From positions 1,426,001 through 1,490,000 of the forward strand of contig NZ_CP013341.1 of NCBI RefSeq assembly GCF_001455205.1: a stretch of 64,000 bases of DNA, read 5' to 3'. Positions within the stretch are counted from its first letter, which is position 1. Each line of letters begins with the position of its first letter. This DNA is from Nitrosomonas ureae. Lineage in GTDB: Bacteria; Pseudomonadota; Gammaproteobacteria; Burkholderiales; Nitrosomonadaceae. A program made the position numbers and the translations under genes. Below, piece by piece: positions 1 to 8,189 of the stretch. The notes beneath the pieces were generated by a model. That model was not told where the DNA came from, did no database searches, and saw nothing but the letters and a program-made list of their open reading frames with translations.

Positions 1-678
1 ACTGCGATTTATAGTAATATAGCTGGAGAGACGCTGCTTATATTTTTCCAGATCGCTTAATACTTCAGTTTCTGATTTGTAATTACCGCGCGCCAGGACA
101 TTTTTGATAAATCGGTCTTTCTTTTCCTCATTCCTTTGAGTGTAATGCATGGCTTTTGCAATATCCTTCATGATGCTATCCATGTCTGCACTGGCCGGGC
201 CGCCATCAATACGAATACCTACGCCGTTATAATTTATTTGCCCGGTGTGGCAGGCCGCACAAGTTAAGCCTATGTATTCTTTATCCTTGTAACTATCTTT
301 AACCCATCCGACGGGCAATGCATCTGGATTGCTGGAGGTTGCTTTCTGAGGGAGATAACGATAGAGGTTCATGTTCTCATCGGCACGAAAAAGCCCGGGT
401 TTTTTCGGTTGTTCCAATGCCATAAAAAAATCATAAGGCATCAGATTCGATCCTTGCGTGGTAGTATAGAACCACAGGCTATCAGCAATATCCCAGCCTT
501 GATCAAGGTATTTTACCGTTGTGTAACTATCTCCAAATAGATCTTGGGTGACAGTAGTTGCACCGCGTTCAGGATCGGTTTCCGGGATTAGTGTGCAAGC
601 AGAAACTCCGGCGAAAATAAACAAGGTTAAAATAAAAGATAGCAGCTGATTTCTTGATGATTTTAATGATTGTTTCAC
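1..678 (-). CDS. Di-haem c-type cytochrome lipoprotein (RoxA/di-haem peroxidase-like), 5' part only
   Basis: The reading frame is open from a GTG at 678 to the left edge of the window, so the C-terminal part is missing. The GTG is preceded by AAGGGGG at a good ribosome-binding distance, and no ATG lies nearby. The N-terminus has a hydrophobic segment ending in a lipobox (GVSAC, cysteine near residue 25), so the product should be a lipoprotein outside the cytoplasm. One haem-binding CAACH motif lies at residues 140-144, followed by an INYNGVGIRIDGGPAS stretch. The gene at 15186 has the same lipoprotein start and a CGACH at almost the same residue, followed by a similar DYLDGG stretch, so the two are probably paralogues. 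A second haem motif is expected beyond the edge. The family resembles RoxA-type/di-haem peroxidase-like cytochromes; the substrate is unknown. Confidence 0.72.
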   Translation of the reverse strand, partial: MKQSLKSSRNQLLSFILTLFIFAGVSACTLIPETDPERGATTVTQDLFGDSYTTVKYLDQGWDIADSLWFYTTTQGSNLMPYDFFMALEQPKKPGLFRADENMNLYRYLPQKATSSNPDALPVGWVKDSYKDKEYIGLTCAACHTGQINYNGVGIRIDGGPASADMDSIMKDIAKAMHYTQRNEEKKDRFIKNVLARGNYKSETEVLSDLEKYKQRLSSYITINRS

Positions 679-1199
679 GATGGCCCCCTTTCTGCCTGAT
701 TTTGTTTAACCATTACTGTCAGGAACAAGAATGACTTGCACAACAATAATGGTTCTTACATTTCATAATTATCTTGCAATACTGTTATGATTTCTGGTTA
801 CTTGCATTACATGATTCTTGACTATCTCTATTCGAGGTCCGTGCTCAGCGCTCAAGTCTGGCGCATGTTGTATCCTATGAGTTGCTCCTGCTCTGAATTA
901 TATTCAGAATTTACTATAGATAACAGCAATACTAACATGTCTCATAAAGCATATCGAAATAGATATCTAATCGATAAACAGGAAATACAAGCCCTCGTCC
1001 TGAAAAAATTATTCTCGATTCATGATCTTGTTACTGATAGGGTTTGTCGCCGATAATCTATGCCGCGAAATTGCATCGGTTAGCGGGCAATAAATAAAGG
1101 GAGTAGTTGTGGGATGATTTGCTGTGCTGAATAAATACTACTCACGCGTAGTTTGTGATTTATTACCGGAAGATTTGCTATTTCATTATTTCGGAGAAT
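679..1199. other. Intergenic stretch without a convincing gene
   Basis: About 520 bases between two minus-strand lipoprotein genes. One open frame (787-1056, plus strand) starts with TTG-like context, has no ribosome-binding site and gives a cysteine- and tyrosine-rich translation that resembles no family I know. I see no RNA gene or repeat. Promoters for the leftward cytochrome gene should lie in its first part but none stands out. Confidence 0.5.
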
Positions 1200-1223
1200 A
1201 AAAAAACCGCCACTGAGGCGGTT
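1200..1223 (-). terminator. Rho-independent terminator of the small lipoprotein gene
   Basis: A perfect 7-bp stem AACCGCC/GGCGGTT (1205-1211 with 1217-1223) closes a 5-base loop. Read on the minus strand it is followed by a run of seven T (A-run 1200-1206). It lies about 50 bases beyond the stop of the minus-strand gene at 1271-1495, the expected place. Confidence 0.85.
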
Positions 1224-1270
1224 ATTATTTCACAAGAAATTGAAACTATTTTCTTATTGATTGCAAAATA

Positions 1271-1495
1271 TTAATGTCCTGGTTTGCTGGTTCCACCATA
1301 TGGACGAGCATCAGCCCCTTCTTTTAAGCAATTACCATTACCGTCAAGACCGTGTGGGCATTCAATTTCTTCTCCACGCATAAGTTTTTCATAGTTTTCT
1401 TTTTCTTGTTCCGGCAACGCTTGACTAGGTCTGCCGCCACATGCAGATAATGCTAAAACTAATAAAGTTGCAGCTAAAAGAAGAGTATATTTCAT
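1271..1495 (-). CDS. Small secreted lipoprotein, function unknown
   Basis: 74 residues. The N-terminus is a short signal peptide ending in the lipobox LSAC with cysteine at residue 19, so the mature product is a lipid-anchored peptide of about 56 residues. The remainder is hydrophilic, with two further cysteines (ECPHG and GNCLK) that could pair or bind a metal. An AAGGAAAA ribosome-binding site stands ahead of the ATG, and a clear terminator follows, so it is transcribed alone. I do not recognise the family. A second small lipoprotein at 2427-2624 has a similar layout but no obvious sequence match after the lipobox. Confidence 0.75.
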   Translation of the reverse strand: MKYTLLLAATLLVLALSACGGRPSQALPEQEKENYEKLMRGEEIECPHGLDGNGNCLKEGADARPYGGTSKPGH

Positions 1496-1782
1496 CGTTT
1501 GATTTTCCTTATAAAATTTCTCAAAGTAAGTTTTGTAGTATATAACGAATTTAGTAAATCACTCAAGCAGGTTTTAAGTCAGCAATTTAATGGAGCTATA
1601 TTGGTTTTTAAGATTTTTTAGAAAAAAATAACTGTCAAAGCAAACGATTTCACACAAAATACTTCGATGATTACTTCAATAATATGCGATGAGGGGCGGA
1701 GCCAGTAAAATAGAATAGGTCGTTAAGCTCAGTCATTGCATAACGCAAGTGGAGCAATGAGATAGATAAGAAATGCAAGTAA

Positions 1783-1860
1783 TATTCTGAGGAATTCAAA
1801 GTTAAAGTGGCCCTGGAGGAAATACTTGGAGAGGAAATAGTGCCAGAGGTATTTTCCAAG
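1783..1860 (+). pseudogene. Possible trace of an IS3-family transposase OrfA N-terminus
   Basis: The frame reads YSEEFKVKVALEEILGEE and then IVPEVFSK, which resembles the start of IS3-family OrfA proteins (typically EFKAKVALEAIKGEKTLAELSSKF). An in-frame stop lies directly upstream, and after residue FSK the similarity ends. The frame stays open to 2004 with unrelated sequence. No terminal inverted repeats or OrfB remnant are visible, so if this is an insertion sequence it is heavily eroded. Chance resemblance cannot be excluded. Confidence 0.35.
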
Positions 1861-2426
1861 GATCAAGATACTGGAATGATCGAAGTCTGCTATATGAATG
1901 ATTTAACACCGAGTGATCGAATAATTAGCGGTAGAACGCGTTTTTGGGATCAGAAAGCTCAATCATTGAAGCTTGAAAGACGCAAGAAGAGGATAGTCTC
2001 CTAATAAATCGGCTCTTTTCCGGCGGTGCCAATTATTGAATCCGGCAGGTCCGATCTATTACTATACTGTAATCGGCTGGTGATTCTCGGTTAAGTTTCA
2101 TTGCGAAGGATGAATGAGCGATAGAGCGTATGATCGATGGAAAAAGGCTTGGATTATCTCGCATTGCAGAGTATGAGTTGGTATTCTTGCAAGGTATTGA
2201 GTTGACGCTTACCCAACAGGCTGGATAACGATCTTTGCTTTTAAGCAACACACATTTCACTGCCAAAGCATGAATTCTTGCCCTCAAACGCAAGTCGCCT
2301 GAGTTCGATTTAACTAGCTTGGGTGGAAATTAACTTGACTTCCGCGTTGTGTAGTCCAAGAGGGGCACTTCACACACCACTACTTCCGATGCCGCGATGC
2401 CATCAAAGTAGTGGTGCATCATGACA
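1861..2426. other. Degenerate intergenic stretch
   Basis: No intact gene is seen. Open frames on either strand (for example 2033-2293 minus) have weak starts and translations without recognisable motifs. The neighbourhood of an eroded transposase trace suggests decayed mobile DNA, but nothing here can be identified. Confidence 0.4.
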
Positions 2427-2624
2427 TTATTCTTGATCTTTACTTGATTTTTCTTTATTTGCTTCTTGAGTATCGCTTGTATCAAAAGTAGGCTCCGAAT
2501 CTCTGGGAGCATATGCTGATGGAGGTGGCTTATCCATAGGGTAGCCATCAAGACTTTTTTTACCTTCGCATGCTGCTAATGTTAATAACGCAAATACAAC
2601 AGCCAATAGTGAAAATCTAATCAT
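2427..2624 (-). CDS. Small secreted lipoprotein, function unknown
   Basis: 65 residues with a classic lipoprotein signal: MIRF, a hydrophobic core, then the lipobox LAAC with cysteine at residue 19. The mature part is hydrophilic, starts EGKKSLDGYPMDKPPPSAYAP and ends in a charged, disordered-looking tail rich in E, K, S and D. A GGAG-like site (TAGGAGATT) precedes the ATG. Small proline-rich lipoproteins of this shape include the LptM/YifL group, but the family's usual GPLY-P motif is not present, so no function is assigned. Confidence 0.65.
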   Translation of the reverse strand: MIRFSLLAVVFALLTLAACEGKKSLDGYPMDKPPPSAYAPRDSEPTFDTSDTQEANKEKSSKDQE

Positions 2625-3292
2625 TTAATCTCCTATATATTTTGGGTTTATCATTTTTTCAGATAGCATAATCGAAGTCACATCATTATTCAAATTTGAA
2701 TTTTGTCCGGGTATGTACTTGATGATGAGTTTCTTCATGAATAAGGTTAATGCCTTAATGCATAGTAATATCCTGATTTTCAGTTTGTGAGTGGATTTAG
2801 AACTTCGATAAAATTAGTGCGTATCGTCCACGCTGTATTAATCCAGAGGTATTTACGTACAACAAGAGTCTCGTGCTGGACGGGCGCGGAGAAAAGATGT
2901 GGTCTGGATAGCACATTTAAAGAAGTCTATCTCTATCTGAATGCATATGGGATCGGGATTCGAGATCAAAGAATCAGTGGCAAAATACTTTCCACTCGCT
3001 CTTGCGATGGGAACTGCAAATATCAAACTTGGGAAATAATACTGAATCAGGTCTATTATTGCTCACTCAGCTGCCAGCTGATGAGTGAGCAATAATTCCT
3101 AAACCAAACGTTTGCCCAGAAATTGGAGACCACTTCTGTATTTTATAACTGTCATTCGTAGCAACCCTATGTCTGGGTACAAAAGTTCCAACTTACTAAT
3201 ATGAGCGGTTGCGGCGAATTGTTAAAGCTTGCTAAGCTGGTGTGTCCGCAATGTGTTGATCACATCCTATTTTTACTTGAGAAGGAAAGATA
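2625..3292. other. Intergenic stretch containing a long inverted repeat
   Basis: No convincing gene. An open frame at 2787-3095 (plus) has no ribosome-binding site and an arginine/cysteine-rich translation typical of chance frames. The only clear structure is the 15-bp inverted repeat at 3055-3096. The last bases before 3293 carry a GAGAAGGAAAG ribosome-binding site for the PEP-CTERM gene. Confidence 0.5.
3055..3096. repeat. Perfect 15-bp inverted repeat (long hairpin)
   Basis: ATTATTGCTCACTCA at 3055-3069 is the exact reverse complement of 3082-3096, around a 12-base centre. It would form a very stable hairpin in RNA of either strand. There is no T-run after it, so it is not a textbook terminator. 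It lies about 200 bases ahead of the PEP-CTERM gene and could be a miniature element end or a regulator site. Confidence 0.7.
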
Positions 3293-3928
3293 ATGAAAAT
3301 ACTCAAAAGTATGAAAAGAATCGCATTGGCTTTTGGTTTCGCAATGTTGTTAAGTGGAGTGAGTTATGCAGGTGCATCAGGGTCGATTTTTGTAAAAAAC
3401 CTTGGCCCACTTAATTCTTTTACGATAGATATTGCGAATGTTAACCGCACCGGTGGTTTGATTAAAAGCCTTGTGTTTGATTTGTCCGGCACGCAGTGTG
3501 GCGGCACGGGGTGTATACCCGGAGAGTCTCTGGTATTTGGTGGTTTGCAAGATTCGGATTTCGTACATGATCAAGCTGGCAATGGGGTTTCGTCATTGTT
3601 TGGCGTGAATAACGCACTGCAATTCGGTTTCAACTTTACTGGTTATGATCCGCTCGATAAATTCCAGTTTTTGTGGGATCCCGATGTTGCAAGTAATGGT
3701 GACTATGCTGCGATAGTATCCAATCTGATCGGAATGGTGATTACAGCATCCGTCGTTTTTCCCGATAATTCAACTTTGATTTACTCTGGAACCATGGCAG
3801 CAGTGGGTTCCGATGTTGCGGTTAATCTCCTTCCTGTTCCGGAGCCGAAAGTTTATGTCATGCTGTTTGTTGGACTGTGTTTGTTTGGTTTTATCAGATA
3901 CCGCAGTAAGCAAGTTGTAATGGCCTAG
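3293..3928 (+). CDS. PEP-CTERM exported protein
   Basis: 211 residues. A signal peptide runs to about residue 25 (MKILKSMKRIALAFG, hydrophobic core, SYAGA). The body is a beta-rich, glycine- and asparagine-rich domain with one CGGTGC pair, of unknown role. The C-terminus has the full PEP-CTERM sorting signal: VPEPK near residue 183, a transmembrane helix (VYVMLFVGLCLFGFI) and a basic end (RYRSK). In this family an exosortase (EpsH/XrtA type, not in this window) recognises the tail, and such proteins are usually surface or matrix components linked to exopolysaccharide. A strong AGAAGGAAAG site precedes the ATG. It appears to be a single-gene unit. Confidence 0.85.
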   Translation: MKILKSMKRIALAFGFAMLLSGVSYAGASGSIFVKNLGPLNSFTIDIANVNRTGGLIKSLVFDLSGTQCGGTGCIPGESLVFGGLQDSDFVHDQAGNGVSSLFGVNNALQFGFNFTGYDPLDKFQFLWDPDVASNGDYAAIVSNLIGMVITASVVFPDNSTLIYSGTMAAVGSDVAVNLLPVPEPKVYVMLFVGLCLFGFIRYRSKQVVMA

Positions 3929-4033
3929 TGTTAAGGCTAAGTAAAAACCTGGCATTCCATTGCGGAAGTTGATTTTAGATGTTTAAATTAATGCATGTTG
4001 CTACCGGGTAATGCAAAAATTGGAGTTATTGGA

Positions 4034-4366
4034 ATGCAGCACTGGATTTTTCTTTCAGTCGCGATTATCAGTGAAGTGATTGCAACCTCGTGTCTGAAGG
4101 CATCTGAGGGATTTACCCGCTTGTGGCCATCCCTTGTAGTGATTGTGGGTTATGTGTTGGCTTTTTATTTGCTTTCTCTGACGCTCAAAACCATTCCGGT
4201 GGGGGTAGCTTATGCCATTTGGTCCGGTGCCGGATTGGTATTAATTGCGTTGAGCGGCTGGGTTTTTTTCGGGCAGTCGTTAGATATCCCCGCTATGGTC
4301 GGTTTGATTCTAATTGTTGCGGGGATTGTGGTGATCAATATGTTTTCGCAGACTGTTTCGCTTTGA
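4034..4366 (+). CDS. EmrE-like small multidrug resistance (SMR) transporter
   Basis: 110 residues from the ATG at 4034, exactly the E. coli EmrE length; a longer frame from 3995 is less likely. Four membrane helices are evident. The key glutamate of the SMR family is present in helix 1 (ISEVIATSCLKASEG), followed by FTRLWPS, and helix 3 has the IPVGVAYAIWSGAG signature. The protein should work as an antiparallel dimer exchanging protons for lipophilic cations. The match to EmrE is closer than to the SugE/Gdx branch; the gene at 17111 belongs to that second branch. No riboswitch is visible here. Confidence 0.88.
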   Translation: MQHWIFLSVAIISEVIATSCLKASEGFTRLWPSLVVIVGYVLAFYLLSLTLKTIPVGVAYAIWSGAGLVLIALSGWVFFGQSLDIPAMVGLILIVAGIVVINMFSQTVSL

Positions 4367-4387
4367 TTTTGATTAATGAATTAACTG

Positions 4388-6649
4388 TTAATCAACGGAC
4401 AACTCCTGCCAAGAAAAAATAACGCCCGCTAACGGTGGCAACGTAATTGCCATTGAGTCGGCAAACCCCATCCAGGGTTCTGACACACTGGCAATATTGC
4501 CTAAATTACCGACATTGCTGCCACCATAATAAGTGGAGTCACTATTAAAAATTTCCCGATAGATGCCGGCAGCGGGCACGCCGATGCGATAGCCAGTACG
4601 TGGAACCGGAGTGAAATTGAGAACGACCAGAATAAATGATCCGTTCATCGCGCGTCGCAGGTAGCTGATTATTGATTGATCGGCATCTTGACAGTCGATC
4701 CAGTGAAAGCCTTCAGCGGTAAAGTCAAGTTGATGCAAAGCCGGGATATTTTGATAGCAATGATTCAAATCGCGCGCAGCAGCTTGCACGCCGACATGTG
4801 GCTGTTGTTCCAACAAATGCCAATCCAATTCGTGACTCACGCGCCATTCGCGTTGTTGCGCGAATTCGTTGCCCATGAAATTGAGTTTTTTCCCTGGGCA
4901 TGTCATTTGATATACCAATAGCAGGCGCACGCCGGAAAATTTTTGCCAGGCATCTCCGGGCATTTTGTTCCAAAGCGAGCCCTTGCCATGCACGACCTCG
5001 TCATGCGAAAACGGTAGCACAAAATTTTCGGTATACGCATAGAGCTGGCTGAAAGTCAGCTGCTCGTGATGGTAGCGCCGGTAGATAGGATTTTGGTGCA
5101 TGTAAGATAGTGTATCGTGCATCCAACCCATATTCCATTTCATCGAAAAGCCCAAACCACCTACATAAGTGGGGCGTGATACTCCAGGCCAGGCAGTGGA
5201 TTCTTCCGCCAGTGTCAGTGCACCAGGAAATTCTCCATGTACCATGATATTTAGTTCACGAAGGAAATCAATTGCTTCCAGATTTTCCCGTCCACCATAT
5301 TTGTTTGGCAACCATTCCCCATGCTTGCGGGAATAATCAAGATAGAGCATTGAAGCCACTGCATCGACACGCAATCCATCCAAGTGAAATTCGGATAACC
5401 AAAAATGAGCGCTGGATAAAAGAAAGGATTTCACTTCATTGCGACCATAATTGAAGGTATAAGTACCCCAATCCTGATGAAACCCTAGGCGTGGATCCTC
5501 GTGTTCGTATAGGGCGGTACCGTCAAAGCGTGCCAGTGCAAAAGTATCCTGAGGAAAATGCGCGGGCACCCAATCCAGAATCACGCCGATTCCCCCCTGA
5601 TGACAAGCATCTACGAAAAATCGGAAATCATCCGGTGAGCCGAAGCGACTGGTGACGGCAAAATATCCCGTTGTTTGGTAACCCCATGATTCATCCAGAG
5701 GATGTTCCGAGACGGGCATCAATTCAATATGTGTAAAGCCCATTTCCAGCACGTAAGGCAATAGATGCTCTGCTAGTTCTCGGTAGGTATAGAAACGTCC
5801 GTCCGGGTGCCGTTTCCATGACCCGGCATGAATTTCAAGAATATTCAGCGGTGCATGCAGCCAATCCCAATCGGCTCTGTGTGCCATCCAGGAGGCATCC
5901 TGCCAATGATAAGAGCTATGGGCAGGGATCAGTGCCGCAGTGTTGGGGCGCAATTCGTATTGCTTGGCATAGGGATCCGTCTTGACGAGAATTTCACCGC
6001 TATTGCGATTGCGAATTTCAAATTTGTAATGAATATTGGAGAGTAATTCTGGAATAAACAATTCCCATACACCGCTGGCGTGATGCACCTTCATCGGGTG
6101 CATTTTGCCGTTCCAATGATTAAAATCACCTACTATGCTGACGCGTTCGGCATTCGGAGCCCATACTGCAAAGCGCATTCCATCAACGCCTGCATTCCTA
6201 ACCGGTTGAGCCCCAAGCATGCGATAAGCCTGCCATAGCTTACCTTGATTGAATAAATATAAATCATGATCAGAAAGTTGCAACGCAAAAGCATAGGGAT
6301 CATATACTTCATAGACGGTATGCTTTGGGTCTTTTGCTTCAACGCGCAAGCGGTAGGGCATGAGTGGCATTGATTTGCTGCGCCATTCGAAAATTCCTTC
6401 GGGATGAATGCATTGCATCGGCTCAAAGCCAACTGATGTTTGGATCCATACCTGCGCATCAAAAGCACGGAATACTCTAACCAGAACTTGAGTATGCTCT
6501 CTATGTAGACCTAAATATGCATAGGGATCATGGAGTTGTGCATTGATCAGTGCATGCAGCAGAAGATTGGTTTTGCTCGTGGTCGTCACCTTTAATATGA
6601 TAGGATTGGTTGATACGGTCTGGATTATAACCTGTCTATTCTTTGACAA
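4388..6649 (-). CDS. glgB: 1,4-alpha-glucan branching enzyme (GlgB, GH13)
   Basis: 753 residues, in the size range of bacterial GlgB (about 730). It makes the alpha-1,6 branches of glycogen. An N-terminal beta-sandwich module is followed by a CBM48 module (FAVWAPNAERVSIVGDFNHWN near 160-180) and a GH13 barrel. Catalytic motifs are visible: GLRVDAV with the nucleophile Asp429, LAEEST with Glu482/483 and FSHDEVVHGKGS with Asp550. The ORF opens with TTG at 6649; no ATG precedes the conserved LLHALINAQLHDPYAYLG, and an internal GTG near 6589 is possible, so the first 20 residues are uncertain. It is transcribed away from glgC across an 86-base divergent gap, suggesting joint control. Confidence 0.95.
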   Translation of the reverse strand: MSKNRQVIIQTVSTNPIILKVTTTSKTNLLLHALINAQLHDPYAYLGLHREHTQVLVRVFRAFDAQVWIQTSVGFEPMQCIHPEGIFEWRSKSMPLMPYRLRVEAKDPKHTVYEVYDPYAFALQLSDHDLYLFNQGKLWQAYRMLGAQPVRNAGVDGMRFAVWAPNAERVSIVGDFNHWNGKMHPMKVHHASGVWELFIPELLSNIHYKFEIRNRNSGEILVKTDPYAKQYELRPNTAALIPAHSSYHWQDASWMAHRADWDWLHAPLNILEIHAGSWKRHPDGRFYTYRELAEHLLPYVLEMGFTHIELMPVSEHPLDESWGYQTTGYFAVTSRFGSPDDFRFFVDACHQGGIGVILDWVPAHFPQDTFALARFDGTALYEHEDPRLGFHQDWGTYTFNYGRNEVKSFLLSSAHFWLSEFHLDGLRVDAVASMLYLDYSRKHGEWLPNKYGGRENLEAIDFLRELNIMVHGEFPGALTLAEESTAWPGVSRPTYVGGLGFSMKWNMGWMHDTLSYMHQNPIYRRYHHEQLTFSQLYAYTENFVLPFSHDEVVHGKGSLWNKMPGDAWQKFSGVRLLLVYQMTCPGKKLNFMGNEFAQQREWRVSHELDWHLLEQQPHVGVQAAARDLNHCYQNIPALHQLDFTAEGFHWIDCQDADQSIISYLRRAMNGSFILVVLNFTPVPRTGYRIGVPAAGIYREIFNSDSTYYGGSNVGNLGNIASVSEPWMGFADSMAITLPPLAGVIFSWQELSVD

Positions 6650-6735
6650 AAGGTAATTAAACCCTAAGCTCTCTGTGAGAAAGTGCCATAATACGATAAT
6701 ATATTCGCATAGGTGTAAATGGGCTACAAATTGCT

Positions 6736-8052
6736 ATGGATAAAACTAAACTTACACATGCACAATCCCAGGCGGAGTACAAATCCAGCAGCCGCTTTCA
6801 GAGCAACATTTCACATGAGACACTCGCATTAATATTGGCGGGCGGGCGCGGTAGCCGTTTGCACCAGTTGACCGACTGGCGTGCTAAGCCCGCTGTCCCT
6901 TTTGGGGGGAAGTTTCGTATTATTGATTTTCCTTTGTCAAATTGTGTCAACTCGGGTTTTCGACGTATTGGTGTCGTGACACAATATAAAGCACAGAGCC
7001 TGATTCGTCATATTCAGCATGGCTGGAGTTTTCTCGATGGACGTTTTAAGGAGTTTGTCGAATTGCTCCCCGCGCAACAACGAACTGTCGAAGAAACATG
7101 GTATCAAGGAACTGCTGACGCGATATTTCAGAATATCGATATTTTATTGCGCCATGATGCTAAATATGTGTTGATTCTGGGTGGGGATCATATCTATAAA
7201 ATGGATTACAGTAAGCTGTTGGCTGAGCATATTGAAAAATCAGCAGATATGACGGTAGCGTGTCTTGAGATCCCACTGCAAGAAGCGAGCGCCTTTGGTG
7301 TTATGGGTATCAGCGATCAATGGCGGGTAACGAGTTTTGCTGAGAAACCGGCTCATCCTGTGCCAATACCCGGCCAACCTGAGAAAGCTCTGGTGAGTAT
7401 GGGTATTTATGTATTTAATGCCGATTTTCTCTACGAGCAATTAATTCGTGATCATCAGGATCATGATTCGTCGCATGACTTTGGTAAGGATATAATCCCG
7501 TATCTGGTGTCCCGTTATCGCGTCTTTGCCCATCGATTCATGAGCAGCTGCGTTAATATGGCATCCGGGATACCGTACTGGCGTGATGTTGGAACAGTGG
7601 ATGCATACTGGGAAGCTAATGTTGATCTGATTTCTGTTACACCACAGCTTAATCTGTACGATGAGGACTGGCCCATTTGGACACACCAGGAACAACTTCC
7701 TCCGGCAAAGTTTGTATTCGATGACGATGATCGGCGTGGTCATGCGTTGGATTCATCCGTATCCGGCGGCTGTATTATCAGCGGTGCCACGGTTCGTCGT
7801 TCTTTATTGTTCTCCAACGTAAAAGTTAATAGTTACAGCTATGTAGAAGATTCGGTCATACTTCCTAATGTGGAAATTGGCCGGCATGCGCATCTGCGGC
7901 GTGTGGTTGTGGAAAAAAAATGCGTGATTCCTGAAGGATTAGTTATTGGATTTGATCCTGAACAGGACCGCAAGCGATTTTATGTGACCGAGAAAGGTAT
8001 TACATTAATTACACCGGAAATGCTAGGGCAGGAAATACATAAAATATGTTAA
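6736..8052 (+). CDS. glgC: Glucose-1-phosphate adenylyltransferase (ADP-glucose pyrophosphorylase)
   Basis: 438 residues, close to E. coli GlgC (431). It makes ADP-glucose from ATP and glucose-1-phosphate, the committed step of bacterial glycogen synthesis. The N-terminal nucleotidyltransferase signature LILAGGRGSRLHQLTDWRAK is at about residues 32-51, followed by KFRIIDFPLSNCVNSG. Later motifs include WYQGTADAIFQN, GGDHIYKMDY and FAEKPAHP. The C-terminal half contains the left-handed beta-helix repeats. It is the first gene of the run glgC, GH57, GH57, pgi, glgA on the plus strand. Confidence 0.96.
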   Translation: MDKTKLTHAQSQAEYKSSSRFQSNISHETLALILAGGRGSRLHQLTDWRAKPAVPFGGKFRIIDFPLSNCVNSGFRRIGVVTQYKAQSLIRHIQHGWSFLDGRFKEFVELLPAQQRTVEETWYQGTADAIFQNIDILLRHDAKYVLILGGDHIYKMDYSKLLAEHIEKSADMTVACLEIPLQEASAFGVMGISDQWRVTSFAEKPAHPVPIPGQPEKALVSMGIYVFNADFLYEQLIRDHQDHDSSHDFGKDIIPYLVSRYRVFAHRFMSSCVNMASGIPYWRDVGTVDAYWEANVDLISVTPQLNLYDEDWPIWTHQEQLPPAKFVFDDDDRRGHALDSSVSGGCIISGATVRRSLLFSNVKVNSYSYVEDSVILPNVEIGRHAHLRRVVVEKKCVIPEGLVIGFDPEQDRKRFYVTEKGITLITPEMLGQEIHKIC

Positions 8053-8189
8053 CGAGGATTGAGTAAATGTTCCGAATTAATAGTCAGTGATACAAAATGG
8101 GAGTGTATTCATGACTATTTTTCATGCCAGAAGCATGGTTGATACAGTAGGCTTCTATATTTTAATTTAATAAATACTGTCTTTTTATA

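Noticed and set aside
787..1056. 89-residue open frame on the plus strand
   Set aside because: No ribosome-binding site, no family resemblance, and a composition typical of chance frames in AT-rich DNA.
2787..3095. 102-residue open frame on the plus strand
   Set aside because: No start signal and an arginine/cysteine-rich translation; it ends inside the inverted repeat.
3225..3255. Possible sigma-54 promoter ahead of the PEP-CTERM gene
   Set aside because: The GG and GC elements are not at the required spacing.
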